Of a stretch of 59,194 nucleotides of DNA, positions 8,287-17,714 are shown one piece after another. Origin of the DNA: Chloroflexota bacterium (GTDB taxonomy: Bacteria > Chloroflexota > Limnocylindria > Limnocylindrales > CSP1-4); contig JACPOU010000063.1 of the NCBI GenBank assembly GCA_016191345.1, positions 1-59,194 of the forward strand. The letters run 5' to 3'. The notes under the pieces are model-generated. The model was given only the letters and a program-made list of their open reading frames with translations, did not search any database and was not told the DNA's origin. Every line of letters begins with the position of its first letter. The stretch's first letter is position 1. A program made the translations under genes and the position numbers.

Positions 8287-9513
8287 CTAGCTGACCTCGA
8301 TGATCATCGTCAGGCCGCCGGCGCCCTGCTCTTCCACGCCGTCGTTCGTGGTGTGGTGGTTGATGTGGCAGTGCAGCAGCCACTTGCCCGGCTCACGGGC
8401 GGTCCAGAGCACGTCGTAGCGCTCGCCGGGACCGACGTTGATGGTGTCCTTCTCGTACTGCGCCGCCTCGGGGATCGCCACCCCATCGGCGGCGATGACG
8501 GTGAACGGGCCGCCGTGGACGTGCATGGGATGGATGAAGGCGCTGCTGGAGCCGATGAAACGGATGAGCAGCCGGTCCCCCACTCGCACGCGCACCGTTT
8601 CGGTCTCGGGGTAGGCCTTGCCGTTGATCGTGAAGAAGTTCGGCAGCAGCCCCTCCATCGGCATCGCCGGGTAGGTGTAGCCCTCGCGCTCGGTCCACTC
8701 TTGGAGCTGGACCACCAGCTCCTGGTCGACGTCGGGCACCTGCACCGGATCGGCGGGATCGACGATCAGGGCGCCGTACAGGCCCAGCGCCTGCTGGCGG
8801 TCGACGTCGCTGTGGGAGTGGTAGAAGAACGTCCCCGCCTGCCGGGTGATGAACTCGTACGTGTAGGAGCCGTTCGGCGGGATCGGCTCCTGGGTGATCC
8901 CGGCCGGCCCGTCCATGGCGTTCGGGACGATCAGGCCATGCCAGTGGACGGTGGTGGGCACCGGCAGCCGATTGGTGACCACGATGCGGATGCGGTCGCC
9001 CTGGGTGACCCGGATCCGGGGACCGGGGATCTGCCGGTTGAAGGCGTAGGCCATGACCCGCTCGTCGTCGAGAATGTTCCACTCGATGGCCGCGGTCTCG
9101 AGCGCGAAGACCTTCACCTTGCCGTCCATCGTCGGCGCAAGCGGCTGGTCGCCGCGGGCGTCCGCCGGGGCGCGGTAGCTCAGGGTGTCAGGGTCGACGG
9201 CGGCCATGTCGCGCATGGCCCGCGCCGGCGTGTCGCGGGTCATGATCATGCCGGGGGGCATGACGGCGCCGTCGACGTCGCGTGCGCCGATTCCGAGGTT
9301 CGCGACCGATGCCGACAGCGCGAGCCCGGCGGCCAGCGCCACCAGGCTCATCGTCAGGGCCGCCACCACCTGGGGCCGCGTCACGCGGTTGGCGAGTTCC
9401 TGCCCCTGGGCAGGGGCTTCCTGGTCGGGAGCCCGCGCCGCGCCGGGCTGGGCGCCCGCGCCGGTGCTGCGTTTTGTGCTCCGTCGCCGCGCGCGCGATC
9501 CCGGCCCGGTCAT
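8287..9513 (-). CDS. Two-domain multicopper oxidase
   Basis: The 408-residue protein has a basic N-terminal tail, one membrane or signal helix (about 49-72), then two cupredoxin domains with all copper-site motifs: HWHG (190), HSHSD (232), HPMHVHG (328) and HCHINHH (381). The roughly 270-residue catalytic part is the size of a two-domain laccase-type enzyme rather than a three-domain CopA. It probably oxidises Cu(I) or a phenolic/metal substrate outside the membrane. The axial position after HCHINHH is Thr/Asn-rich, without the usual Met at +5. A paralogue lies at 39799-40908. DUF4396 is encoded 4 bp upstream. Confidence 0.88.
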   Translation of the reverse strand: MTGPGSRARRRSTKRSTGAGAQPGAARAPDQEAPAQGQELANRVTRPQVVAALTMSLVALAAGLALSASVANLGIGARDVDGAVMPPGMIMTRDTPARAMRDMAAVDPDTLSYRAPADARGDQPLAPTMDGKVKVFALETAAIEWNILDDERVMAYAFNRQIPGPRIRVTQGDRIRIVVTNRLPVPTTVHWHGLIVPNAMDGPAGITQEPIPPNGSYTYEFITRQAGTFFYHSHSDVDRQQALGLYGALIVDPADPVQVPDVDQELVVQLQEWTEREGYTYPAMPMEGLLPNFFTINGKAYPETETVRVRVGDRLLIRFIGSSSAFIHPMHVHGGPFTVIAADGVAIPEAAQYEKDTINVGPGERYDVLWTAREPGKWLLHCHINHHTTNDGVEEQGAGGLTMIIEVS

Positions 9514-9517
9514 CGGC

Positions 9518-10321
9518 TCACATCCCGCCGTGGCCGGCAGGCCCGGACATCGTCATCGGCGCCATTGGCTCGTCCGTGGGTCGAAATCGCCGGCGCTCGG
9601 CTTCCATGGTGTGTCCGCCCCTGCCCAGCGCGCGCTGGGTGCCCATGCCGTGCTTGAGGCCCTTGTCGACCATCCACCAGTTGATCGGGAACGCGACGAC
9701 CAGGCCGACGAGGACCGCGGCCGACATCGTGCCCCAGAAGACGAGCTCGGTGGGATCCATGGCCCGCATGTCGCGGCCCATCATCAGGATCACCATGGTC
9801 GGGAACATGCCGGCCATCATGAAATTCATGCTCAGCCACTCGGGCAGCACGGTCCGGCGCACGGCGGCGGGGTAGGAGCCGCCCATCATGTCCCTCATGA
9901 AGAGCGCCTGGAAGATCAGCAGGCCAAAGCCGAAGCCTCCCACATACTCGATGACCAGGTCGATCCCCATCGGCAGGCCGAGCGCGCCCGTGATGGCGGC
10001 GGCCACGATGATGCCGGTCGCGTCCCCGGCCACGCAGTGGATGGTCGAGCCCAGCGCCTGCTTCCAGGGCGGCGTGACGAACGCGTCATGGGTGCCCCTG
10101 AAGGGCTCCTTGCAGGACAGGACGTAGAGGAAGAACCCGATCGGCCCCAGGTAGAGGGTGACCAGCGTCCAGCCCCACTTCATGACCGTCAGCTCGGGGT
10201 TGTTGCGGTAGGCGTCCCGCGCGACATACGCGACCGATACGAGCGTCAGGGCGAACCAGCCGAGCAGGACGACGTCGATCCACGCCAGCCGCCCGAACGG
10301 CGGGAGCACCAGGTCGGTCAT
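9518..10321 (-). CDS. DUF4396-family integral membrane protein
   Basis: This 267-residue polytopic protein has about six hydrophobic segments and the DUF4396 core: SCKEPFRGTHDAFVTPPWKQ, then STIHCVAGDATGII, then GFGLLIFQALFMRDM. The C-terminal tail is rich in Met, His and Gly (GLKHGMG, HTMEAE, MAPMTMSGPAGHGGM), suggesting metal contact. DUF4396 genes commonly lie beside multicopper oxidases and cupredoxins, as here (4-bp gap to the oxidase), but no biochemical role is established. A membrane partner for copper handling is an inference. Confidence 0.85.
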   Translation of the reverse strand: MTDLVLPPFGRLAWIDVVLLGWFALTLVSVAYVARDAYRNNPELTVMKWGWTLVTLYLGPIGFFLYVLSCKEPFRGTHDAFVTPPWKQALGSTIHCVAGDATGIIVAAAITGALGLPMGIDLVIEYVGGFGFGLLIFQALFMRDMMGGSYPAAVRRTVLPEWLSMNFMMAGMFPTMVILMMGRDMRAMDPTELVFWGTMSAAVLVGLVVAFPINWWMVDKGLKHGMGTQRALGRGGHTMEAERRRFRPTDEPMAPMTMSGPAGHGGM

Positions 10322-10404
10322 CGCGATCCCTCGTTCGCACGTGGGAACAGGAACGTCGTCTCGTCAGCGACGCCGATGCTCGAGACGGCCGACAACGCCC
10401 GGGA

Positions 10405-10845
10405 TCAGCTCTCGACGGTGATGGTGGCTACCATGCCGCCGGCGTAATGGCCCGGCTGATGGCAGCCCGCCAACAGCTCTCCGGCTCCGGCAAAGGTGTA
10501 CTCGAAGGTCTCCGTCTGGCCGGGCTCCACGCTGACCCCCGCGTCGCCATCCTCCGTCATGCCTCCCCCGGACATCTGCATCTCGAAGGCGTCCTGGGCG
10601 GCCACGTCGCCGATCAGGAACTCGTGGACGGCCTGCCCCGCGTTCTTGACCTCGAAGCGCACCGTCTCACCCGCCTGCACGGTGTACGTCGCCGGCGCAA
10701 AGCGCAGGTCGTCGGTCATCTGCACCTGAACACTGCGCGGCCCCTCCACGCTCGGTGAGGCTCCGCCACCACCGGGCGCGCAGGCCGCGAGGGCGACGGC
10801 GATCGAGATGACGAGCAGGGGGCGAGATGGCGGACGAGAGAGCAT
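10405..10845 (-). CDS. Cupredoxin-domain lipoprotein
   Basis: The 146-residue product has a lipoprotein signal (VALAAC at about residues 17-22) and one plastocyanin-like domain. Type 1 copper ligands are visible: the His in AVHEFLIG, and the Cys and His in AGCHQPGHYAGGM, with Met in the last loop. It is probably an extracytoplasmic Cu carrier or electron donor for the neighbouring oxidase. GGAGGG precedes ATG 10845. A near-palindrome at 10932-10949 lies upstream. Confidence 0.85.
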   Translation of the reverse strand: MLSRPPSRPLLVISIAVALAACAPGGGGASPSVEGPRSVQVQMTDDLRFAPATYTVQAGETVRFEVKNAGQAVHEFLIGDVAAQDAFEMQMSGGGMTEDGDAGVSVEPGQTETFEYTFAGAGELLAGCHQPGHYAGGMVATITVES

Positions 10846-10931
10846 GGTCCCTCCGGGTTGCTGGAACGCAGGAGATGGGCCGCCAGCGCGAATCCCGGAC
10901 ACCGAGTCGCGGTGCGGCGAACCTTTGAACC

Positions 10932-10949
10932 ACCCTACTGTAGCAGGGT
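10932..10949. promoter_or_regulatory. Near-palindrome between cupredoxin and TlpA-like genes
   Basis: ACCCTACTGTAGCAGGGT is symmetrical at 14 of 18 positions and includes CTAC-T-GTAG. It lies in the divergent promoter region of the cupredoxin lipoprotein and the thioredoxin-like gene; a further TGTAGTAC occurs at 11015-11022. It could be a degenerate BlaI-type or other repressor site. Confidence 0.3.
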
Positions 10950-11117
10950 CAAGTGCCACGCGCCCCATATCCCGCTCGGCTGGAGGCCCGCGCCGGGGGG
11001 CCCCTGGACGACACTGTAGTACGCTCCCCTCGTGCGCGTCGACCGACTCGGTCTGGTTCCCACGCTCGTGCCGTCGGTGGCCCGGCGGCAGCTCCCCGCA
11101 CCGCTCGCCACGCACCC

Positions 11118-11798
11118 ATGACCGGCGACGGATCCACAGGCCCTGTGCGGCCGCAGGCGCCCCGTCGCCTGACGATCTTCCTCGTTGCCAACGGCGTGCT
11201 GCTGGCGATCCTGGTGGGTGGCCTGCTATGGATGCTGAATCAGCCCCTGCGGCCGTCGACCGAATACGGCCAGACCTTCAGTGGAGACGCATTGCTCAAG
11301 GACGAGGCCGCTCGACGCGGCCTCCCGGTCGGCCAGGGCGCACCGGGCTTTTCGGTCGCTGCGGGTGACAAGCTCGAGCTCGTCGCGCTGAACGGGGATC
11401 GCGTCTCATTGAGTGACTACCTTGGCCGCCCGGTGTGGATCGTGTTCTGGGCGACCTACTGCCACGCCTGCCAGCTGGAGGAGCCCGACCTGCGCCGGGC
11501 GTTCGACGCGTACCGCGCCGAGGGCCTCGCGCTCGTGGCGATCGACATCGGCGAGGACGCGGCCACCGTGCGCCGCTATGCCGGGGATCGCGGGCTACCG
11601 TGGACCATCCTGCTCGACGCATCCGGGACCGCGGTCGACAGGTTCGGGGCCATCGGCACGCCCAGCCACTACTTCATCGGCGCCGACGGCAGGATCCAAT
11701 CGCGGGCCTTTGGCAGGCTGCGCTACGCCGAGATGGATGCACGCCTGAGAGCGCTGCTTGGTCCGGCCAGCAGCGCGCCGGGAGCCGCGAGCCGATAG
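11118..11798 (+). CDS. Membrane-anchored TlpA/ResA-like thioredoxin
   Basis: The 226-residue protein has one N-terminal membrane anchor (TIFLVANGVLLAILVGGLLW) and an external thioredoxin domain with the active site WATYCHACQLEEP (CHAC, about residues 115-118), followed by the AhpC/TSA-like IDIGEDAATVRRY and cis-Pro region GTPSHYFIG. Proteins of this type reduce apo-cytochrome cysteines or deliver electrons to copper-site assembly, which fits the cupredoxin/oxidase neighbours. ATG 11118 gives the compact N-terminus; longer in-frame versions lack a plausible anchor order. Confidence 0.88.
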   Translation: MTGDGSTGPVRPQAPRRLTIFLVANGVLLAILVGGLLWMLNQPLRPSTEYGQTFSGDALLKDEAARRGLPVGQGAPGFSVAAGDKLELVALNGDRVSLSDYLGRPVWIVFWATYCHACQLEEPDLRRAFDAYRAEGLALVAIDIGEDAATVRRYAGDRGLPWTILLDASGTAVDRFGAIGTPSHYFIGADGRIQSRAFGRLRYAEMDARLRALLGPASSAPGAASR

Positions 11799-11818
11799 TC
11801 GCGGTCGCCGATCCGAGA

Positions 11819-12388
11819 TCAGCTCCGCCCGGCGGCCGGTGCCTCGAGGCGGAAGCGCGGGGTGACGGCGCCGATCCCGAACGCGTAGCCGATCGCCAGG
11901 CCGAGGGCGGTGACGAGCCAGTGGATCGGATGTCCGAAGGCATGTCCCGCCGTCAGGAGATACGTGCCGAACCCGCCGATGCCGGCCCCCAGCATGCCGA
12001 ACTCCCAGCTGGTGGAGACCAGCCGGCGTTCCGGGGCGGCGGTGGGCGTGACGGACCGCCGGCGAGCGGCGGCCCCGAGCTCCTGGCTACGCCAGCGAGC
12101 CAGCAGCAGCCCACCGGCCGCGATCACCGCCACCAGTCCGACCAGGATCCATACCGGCTGACCGATCCCCTCGACTGCCACGATCGCCGCGACGGAGGCA
12201 CCGGTCAGGACCCCCGCGAGCGTCATCCCGATGGAGGCGCCATCGGCCCAGAACACCTCCAGCACGGTGCCATGCAGCCCCGCTGCCCGCCGTCGAGCGG
12301 TCAACGCGCCGACCAGGACGAGGGCGGCGGCGGTGAACCCAGCGATCGGCCACGCAACCGGAGCTGGCTCAGCGAACAACCACGCCAC
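11819..12388 (-). CDS. Hypothetical integral membrane protein (about five helices)
   Basis: The 189-residue protein is hydrophobic with helices near 10-30, 50-72, 78-96, 128-148 and 155-175, and a short Arg-rich cytoplasmic loop between the third and fourth. No catalytic motif is visible and I do not recognise the family. It ends 20 bp from the convergent TlpA-like gene. Its position inside the copper cluster is the only functional hint. Confidence 0.6.
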   Translation of the reverse strand: MAWLFAEPAPVAWPIAGFTAAALVLVGALTARRRAAGLHGTVLEVFWADGASIGMTLAGVLTGASVAAIVAVEGIGQPVWILVGLVAVIAAGGLLLARWRSQELGAAARRRSVTPTAAPERRLVSTSWEFGMLGAGIGGFGTYLLTAGHAFGHPIHWLVTALGLAIGYAFGIGAVTPRFRLEAPAAGRS

Positions 12389-12527
12389 GGCACCACCTTG
12401 CGCGGATTACTGCACGGCTGTCGTCCCGTCCCGGGCAGCATACGAGGTCGCGATTTCCGCTGCCAGGCGCGGGCGAGGCGCCGGGGCAGCGACCCGGGCC
12501 TCTGGATCCGGTCACCAGGAACGGCTG

Positions 12528-13760
12528 TCAACGCGGGTTCATCAGGACCACGATGGCATCGGCCAGCAGCACAACGGCCGCAACGACGGCGGTGACGCGT
12601 GCCCGAACCGCGTCGTGGGGCTGGGTGCGCAACCGGAGGAGGAACTGCCGAACGAGGATGTAGGCGGCGAAGCCGCCGACGAAGATGGCGCCCCCCACAC
12701 CGATGCCACCGCCGAGCACCAGCATGAGCGTCGCGATCCCGATGAGCAGGCCCGTGGCGGATTCCAGGAGCTGGGTCGGGATCCGGCGGGCACCCACGCG
12801 GCGGTCGGACGACCAGATGCCCCACCGCGATCGTGTGCAACGTCCCGCGCAGCAGCCGGTGAGGAAGCAGCCCAACCGCCCGATCGCGATCCCGAAGAAG
12901 AGGGCCGGCGTCCCGGCATCAAAGAAGGCGCCGACGGGAAGGTCAAGGAGAAGCAGAGCGGCGGCCACCGCGGGCACGGCGAGGACGAACCCGTCCACGG
13001 TCCAACCCTCGCCGATGGACTCGCGCCCAGCGGCGCGGGGTCGCTGGACCAGGTACCACAGTTTCGCCCCCAGGAGCCCCGCCACTGCGGCGACCAGGTC
13101 CACCAGCAGCACCGCGCTCACCCCGATGCCCTGGCGACCCAGCAGCAGCGCATGAACGATTGCACCCACCACCACGCCGACCGCGATCAACCCCGACCAG
13201 CTGCCATGGATGACCGCGGGCACCCGGGTCAGCCGGACGAACGGCTCCATGCGCGTCTTCACCGGGGCGAACGGAGCGGTGGAGAGCGTCCAGCGCCGCC
13301 ATGACCACGCTGCGCGGGGAAGCGTGTGCGTGCCGGAGCTCCTGGTACTCACGGGCTGCCGGGTGCCCGCGCCCGTCGTGCGTCGGACCAGGTCGGCGGT
13401 GACGCTCCACTCGCCCGCGTGGAGCTCCTGCACCAACGTCGTGACCGAAACCCTGCCGCTGCCGGGCACGATGCCAGGGACGTTTTCCTCCTTCACGAAG
13501 CTATCGTGTCCGCCCGCCTTCCCACCCACGTCGAGGCGGCGGCCAGACAACCGGATGGTCGCGGTGTACGGCTCGCCCTCCGGCTCGGTGTCCAGCCAGT
13601 GGCTCACCACCAGCGCCTCGAGCTCCCCGTTTGCCTGGGCGGCACCGCGTCCCGAGCCGCCGGGCACCACGGGGGCACCGTGGCGCGGGCCGCTGGATAC
13701 CGGCATCGCCGCGGCTGACTGTCTTGCGCGACCTTTGCGGCCCGTCCGTCGTCGCGCCAT
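12528..13760 (-). CDS. Lgt-family membrane protein with an extra N-terminal domain
   Basis: The C-terminal about 230 residues match the prolipoprotein diacylglyceryl transferase family: multiple helices, GIAIGRLGCFLTGCCAG and RRIPTQLLES. The GR motif Arg is kept but the Asn is replaced by Cys and the HGG motif is not evident, so activity is doubtful. The N-terminal about 170 residues form a soluble beta-rich region (HWLDTEPEGEPYTATIRLSG, VPGSGRVSVTTLVQELHAGEW) that I do not recognise. The start at 13760 is uncertain; ATG 13706 is an alternative. A second Lgt-like protein is at 18117-18938. Confidence 0.7.
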   Translation of the reverse strand: MARRRTGRKGRARQSAAAMPVSSGPRHGAPVVPGGSGRGAAQANGELEALVVSHWLDTEPEGEPYTATIRLSGRRLDVGGKAGGHDSFVKEENVPGIVPGSGRVSVTTLVQELHAGEWSVTADLVRRTTGAGTRQPVSTRSSGTHTLPRAAWSWRRWTLSTAPFAPVKTRMEPFVRLTRVPAVIHGSWSGLIAVGVVVGAIVHALLLGRQGIGVSAVLLVDLVAAVAGLLGAKLWYLVQRPRAAGRESIGEGWTVDGFVLAVPAVAAALLLLDLPVGAFFDAGTPALFFGIAIGRLGCFLTGCCAGRCTRSRWGIWSSDRRVGARRIPTQLLESATGLLIGIATLMLVLGGGIGVGGAIFVGGFAAYILVRQFLLRLRTQPHDAVRARVTAVVAAVVLLADAIVVLMNPR

Positions 13761-14065
13761 CTATCGTCCACCCATCCTGCCGTTGCTCCTCGTCTGTGCG
13801 CGCCGGTGCCTCGAGGGATAAGAATCCGCGGCCCCGGAGAACGCCGGCATCCCCTGCCAGCCCCCGCGGGGATGTGCGGGCTGGTCTGGGCGGGGACGTC
13901 CGCACCCTGGCCGGTTACGACGGGGCTATCGTGCGGAGGATATGTCGTCGGCCCCGGCCACGCCACCTGCTGGGCTGCGGGCCGTGGGCGAGAGCGCCGG
14001 GTTCTCGATCGCCGCCGCCCCCATTTGGCTGCCGCGGTTCGGCAGGCCGCCGGTGGCCAACGGCC
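13761..14065. other. Gap without a recognisable gene
   Basis: This 305-bp gap separates the Lgt-like gene from the preceding minus-strand membrane-protein gene. It is GC-rich; short open frames here have no family features. It probably holds the promoter of the Lgt-like gene, but I see no clear -35/-10 pair, CTCAG box or terminator. Confidence 0.5.
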
Positions 14066-14482
14066 TCAATGATGGCCGGCGTGGCCGGACGCAGCGGGAG
14101 TCGAGATCGGCGCCTCGACCGAGCCGCGCTCGGCGGTGAGGACAGGACCCACGACCAGGGCGCTGACCAGGTAGACGCCGGTGAAGATGACGCTCGCGAC
14201 CGCCGGAGCGGTCCAGGTCCCGAAGCGGCGTCGCAGCCGCAGCAGCATGGGGATCGAGAGCGCGAAGCCCGCCACCCCGAAGAGCACCGTGCCGCCGGCC
14301 CCCGCGAGCAGGGCGGCGCCCGCCAGGGGCCCCACGTGATGAAGCACATGGGGCGCAATCCCCGAGACCGCGGCCACGGCGCCGCTCGCCACCGTTGCCA
14401 CGGTGCGGATGGCGCGGATCCCGATGCCTGCGGTCTCGGTGGAGATTCGATCCTGCGCGATGACGCCAGACGTGGACCTCAA
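14066..14482 (-). CDS. Small membrane protein of copper clusters
   Basis: The product (up to 138 residues) has about four hydrophobic segments with the stretch IAPHVLHHVGPLAGAALLAG, then ALSIPMLLRLRRRFGTW, and a His-containing tail (SGHAGHH). I recognise this type as an unnamed membrane protein found with copper and mercury genes, but know no assay for it. The exact start is unclear; ATG 14482 lies 19 bp after the cupredoxin stop. It closes the copper operon that begins at 19665. Confidence 0.65.
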   Translation of the reverse strand: MRSTSGVIAQDRISTETAGIGIRAIRTVATVASGAVAAVSGIAPHVLHHVGPLAGAALLAGAGGTVLFGVAGFALSIPMLLRLRRRFGTWTAPAVASVIFTGVYLVSALVVGPVLTAERGSVEAPISTPAASGHAGHH

Positions 14483-14501
14483 CGGCGAACCCGATCCCGC
14501 G

Positions 14502-14954
14502 TCATTCGGCGACCTCGATCACCGCCCGCATGCCCGCTGCGTAATGGCCGGGGTAGTGGCAGCCGATCACGTACTGATACGGCTGGTCGAATTTGACCAC
14601 GAGGACGCCCGACCCGAGGGGGGCAACATGGATCCCATACCCCATGTGGCTGGTCGTCCACTGCCTGTCGATCGGCACCAGGCCGTGCTTCTGGGCGTGG
14701 ACCTGCTGCTCCTCCTCGGTCCCCACGTAGGCCTCGTGGCCCACCTTCGACGCATTGCGCACGACGAACCGGATCGTCTCGCCGCGGCGCACCTGGATGC
14801 GGGCCGGCTCGAAGGTCAGCTGGTCAGTCATGGTGAGCTCGACCGTGCGCGGCGATGCGCTGGTGCCGACACCGGTTGCTGCCGGCGAGCAGGCGCCCAG
14901 CAGGCCGGCGGCGGCCAGCACGAGCGCCGTCCGCAGGATCAGGCTGCCCACCAC
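14502..14954 (-). CDS. Cupredoxin-domain lipoprotein
   Basis: The 150-residue product has a short lipoprotein signal with lipobox LLGAC and a plastocyanin-like domain. The copper ligands are the His in VGHEAYVG and Cys/His/Met in IGCHYPGHYAAGM. An inserted segment (EEEQQVHAQKHGLVPIDRQW) distinguishes it from the cupredoxin at 10405. GTG 14954 is preferred (AGGACGG upstream); the adjacent GTG 14951 is possible, and no in-frame ATG lies before the signal peptide. It probably receives copper from the ATPase in the same operon. Confidence 0.82.
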   Translation of the reverse strand: MVGSLILRTALVLAAAGLLGACSPAATGVGTSASPRTVELTMTDQLTFEPARIQVRRGETIRFVVRNASKVGHEAYVGTEEEQQVHAQKHGLVPIDRQWTTSHMGYGIHVAPLGSGVLVVKFDQPYQYVIGCHYPGHYAAGMRAVIEVAE

Positions 14955-14983
14955 GCTTCCGTCCTTGCGTGGCTGCACGGCTG

Positions 14984-15226
14984 CTAGGCGCTCCACTCGC
15001 TCGCCGGCGACGCGTCGTGCTCGTCGCAGCAGCGGGCCGTGTGACCCGCCAGGTATCGATCTGGATCTTCCACGAAGGCAGCGAGGCAGCTTTCGCACTT
15101 GAATCGAAGCATCGTCTCCCCGTGACGAGCCGTGAGGCCCTCCCCGGCCGGGATCTCACTGCCGCAGACGAGGCAGTGGGACGCCGGGTCGAGTCGAGCG
15201 TGCTGGATGACCATCGGCGACATCAT
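14984..15226 (-). CDS. Small TRASH/YHS-like Cys-rich metal-binding protein
   Basis: This 80-residue protein carries two CxxC pairs, CLVC near residue 18 and CESC near residue 44, within HGETMLRFKCESCLAAFVEDPDRYLAGH, plus a CC-DEH tail. The spacing resembles TRASH/YHS treble-clef metal-binding domains. The ATG at 15226 overlaps the preceding cupredoxin stop (ATGA), so it is co-translated with a cupredoxin and a Cu ATPase. Copper sensing or sequestration is inferred. A similar protein is at 35784-36017. Confidence 0.75.
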   Translation of the reverse strand: MMSPMVIQHARLDPASHCLVCGSEIPAGEGLTARHGETMLRFKCESCLAAFVEDPDRYLAGHTARCCDEHDASPASEWSA

Positions 15227-15606
15227 GCGGCCTCCACGATAATCTGTCCCCTGAGCATGCCCATCTGGCATGTGAACTCGTGCGTGCCGGGCTCTCCGGA
15301 GATGAATTCGAGCGGAACGACCCGGCCGGTCGGAAGGGCGGCGGACTTGCCGAAGTCCGGCAGCACGACCTGCTCCGAGCAGGCGGCCGTCTCTTCGCGC
15401 CGGAAGAGCAGGCGCACCGGCCGGCCGGCGACGACCCGGATCGTGTCGGGGGTGTAGCCACCCTTGACCAGGATCATCTGCTCCTGGTAGCCGTCCGAGA
15501 CGACCGTCGCCCTGACGCCGACCGTGCGCTTCAGCCAGAAGAACCAGGCGATGAACGTGATGACGGCGAAACCGCCGAGGGTGATGAAGATCTGATCGGG
15601 CCTCAT
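15223..15606 (-). CDS. Membrane-anchored cupredoxin-like protein (plastocyanin domain)
   Basis: The 127-residue protein has an N-terminal membrane helix ([19 protein letters not shown]) and an external cupredoxin fold of the COG4633 type: [36 protein letters not shown] and [13 protein letters not shown]. The Cys and the CQMGM loop are the likely copper ligands. Overlaps of four bases with both the upstream ATPase (15603-15606) and the downstream TRASH-like gene show tight coupling. It is a plausible external copper acceptor for the exporter. Confidence 0.82.
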   Translation of the reverse strand: MRPDQIFITLGGFAVITFIAWFFWLKRTVGVRATVVSDGYQEQMILVKGGYTPDTIRVVAGRPVRLLFRREETAACSEQVVLPDFGKSAALPTGRVVPLEFISGEPGTHEFTCQMGMLRGQIIVEAA

Positions 15607-17714
15607 GCCGCCACCTCCTGGAGCTTGAAGTGCTTGAGCCGATTGGCATTGCTGATGACCGTCACCGAGCTGAAGCTCATGGCCAGCGCGGCGAGGATCG
15701 GGCTCAACAGGAGCCCGACCACCGGATAGAGGACGCCGAGCGCCACCGGCAGCCCCAGGCTGTTGTAGGCGAAGGCGCCGAACAGGTTCTGGTACACGTT
15801 GCGCATGGTGGCGCGGCTGATGCCGATGGCCGACACCACCCCGCGCAGACTGCCGGCGATGAGGGTGATGTCGGAGGCCTCGATCGCCACGTCGGTGCCG
15901 GTGCCGATCGCGAACCCGACGTCGGCCTGGGCCAGCGCCGGGGCGTCGTTGATGCCGTCTCCGACCATGGCGACGGCACGACCCTCGAGCTGGAGCTTGC
16001 GAACCTCGAGCGCCTTGTCGCCGGGCAGGACCTCGGCCAGCACGCGATCGACGCCCACCTGGGCGGCGATGGCCTCGGCGGTGCGCCGGTTGTCGCCGGT
16101 GATCATCACCACGCTGAGTCCCAGCCCACGGAGGGCGGCGATCGCGGCGCGCGAGTCTGGCTTCACCGGATCGGCAATGGCGATGAGTCCGGCCGCCCGG
16201 TCATCGACGGCCACGAAGACAGGGGTCTTGCCTTCGTCGGCCAGCCGCGTCGCATCGGCCTCGAGCCCCGCGGTGCCGATCCCGGCTGCCTCGAGGAAGG
16301 CGCGCTTGCCGACCAGGACCAGCTGATCGCCGATGCGGGTGCGGATGCCATGCCCCGGGACCGCCTCGAACTCGGCTGGCTGCTGGAGCGCGAGGCCGCG
16401 CTCGGCGGCGCCCGCCACGATGGCGGTGGCAAGCGGGTGCTCGGAGTCGCGCTCCGCGGCCGCCGCCAGGGCCAGGATGGTATCGGTTTCGAAGCCGGGC
16501 GTCGCCACGACGTCGGTGACCGCCGGCTTGCCGAGGGTGATGGTGCCGGTCTTGTCGAGCACGATCGTGTCCAACCGCTTGGCGGCCTGGAGCGCGTCGC
16601 CGGATCGGATCAGGATGCCGTGGCTGGCGGCCAGGCCGACGCCCGTGGTGAGTGCCATCGGCGTGGCCATCCCGAGCGCGCACGGGCAGGCGATGATCAG
16701 GGTCGTGACCGCGACGATGGTGGCGTAGGCGAAGGCCGGCGCCGGGCCGAAGTTGTACCAGATGACGAAGCCGGCGACGGCGGCGATCAGGACCGCCGGG
16801 GTGAAGTAGCCCGAGACGACATCGACGATGCGCTGGATCGGCACCTTCGAGGCCTGCGCGTCACCGACCATGCGCACGATGGTGGCCAGGGCCGTATCGG
16901 CTCCGACCTTCGTCGCACGGAACCGGAAGGCGCCGGTGGTGTTGATGGTGGCGCCGATGACCTCGTCGCCGGGCCGCTTGTCGACCGGCATCGACTCGCC
17001 GGTGATCATCGACTCGTCGACCGCCGACGCGCCCTCGACGATCACGCCATCGACCGGGATCTTCGCCCCTGGACGCACCACCACGACGTCATCGACGATG
17101 ACCTCGTCGACCGCGACCTCGACCTCCACCCCGTCGCGGATGACGCGGGCGGTCTTGGGCGCCAGGCCGATCAGCTTCTCGATCGCCTCGCTGGTCCGGC
17201 CGCGGGCCTTGACCTCCATCGCCATGCCCAGCACCACCAGCGCCGTGACCACGACGGTGACGTCGTAGTAGACGTCGGTCATCGCCCCCGACGGGAAGAG
17301 CTGCGGGAAGAGGAGGGCGACGCTGGAGTAGATCCAGGCCGTGCCGGTGCCGATGGCGATCAGGGTGTGCATGGTGGCCGACCGGTGCTTGAGGGCCTCC
17401 CAGGCTCCGGTGAAGAACTGGCCGCCCGAGTAGATGAGCACGCTCAGCGAGGCGATGCCCATCGCCACCCACAGCCACCACAATGCGGCGCTGTCGCGGG
17501 GGAAGAGGTCCCGCAGGCCGGGGAAGAGCCACGGGTACGACAGGATCATGGTCGGCACGCCGACCGCCGCCCCGAACCACCATTTGCGCATCAGGGTCCG
17601 ATACTCGACCTGCCGGTCCCCCGCCGGCGATGGGATGGCGGTCGCGGCGGAGCTGAGCCCGGCGTCCGCGGTCCTGCCGGCCGGGATCGCGCCGGCGCGG
17701 TCAGTGGCAGCCAT
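15603..17714 (-). CDS. copA: Cu+-exporting P1B-type ATPase lacking an N-terminal HMA domain
   Basis: The 704-residue pump has the P1B Cu+ set: transmembrane CPC ([11 protein letters not shown], about residue 340), actuator TGES, phosphorylation DKTGT, nucleotide-binding SEHPLA, and GDGIND. The last two helices carry YNSLGLP and MSFSSVTV, matching P1B-1 (Cu+) members. No HMA domain precedes the first helix; the start at 17714 overlaps the His-rich DUF2933-like gene, which may supply metal binding instead. It exports Cu(I) to the cupredoxins encoded downstream. Confidence 0.93.
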   Translation of the reverse strand: MAATDRAGAIPAGRTADAGLSSAATAIPSPAGDRQVEYRTLMRKWWFGAAVGVPTMILSYPWLFPGLRDLFPRDSAALWWLWVAMGIASLSVLIYSGGQFFTGAWEALKHRSATMHTLIAIGTGTAWIYSSVALLFPQLFPSGAMTDVYYDVTVVVTALVVLGMAMEVKARGRTSEAIEKLIGLAPKTARVIRDGVEVEVAVDEVIVDDVVVVRPGAKIPVDGVIVEGASAVDESMITGESMPVDKRPGDEVIGATINTTGAFRFRATKVGADTALATIVRMVGDAQASKVPIQRIVDVVSGYFTPAVLIAAVAGFVIWYNFGPAPAFAYATIVAVTTLIIACPCALGMATPMALTTGVGLAASHGILIRSGDALQAAKRLDTIVLDKTGTITLGKPAVTDVVATPGFETDTILALAAAAERDSEHPLATAIVAGAAERGLALQQPAEFEAVPGHGIRTRIGDQLVLVGKRAFLEAAGIGTAGLEADATRLADEGKTPVFVAVDDRAAGLIAIADPVKPDSRAAIAALRGLGLSVVMITGDNRRTAEAIAAQVGVDRVLAEVLPGDKALEVRKLQLEGRAVAMVGDGINDAPALAQADVGFAIGTGTDVAIEASDITLIAGSLRGVVSAIGISRATMRNVYQNLFGAFAYNSLGLPVALGVLYPVVGLLLSPILAALAMSFSSVTVISNANRLKHFKLQEVAA

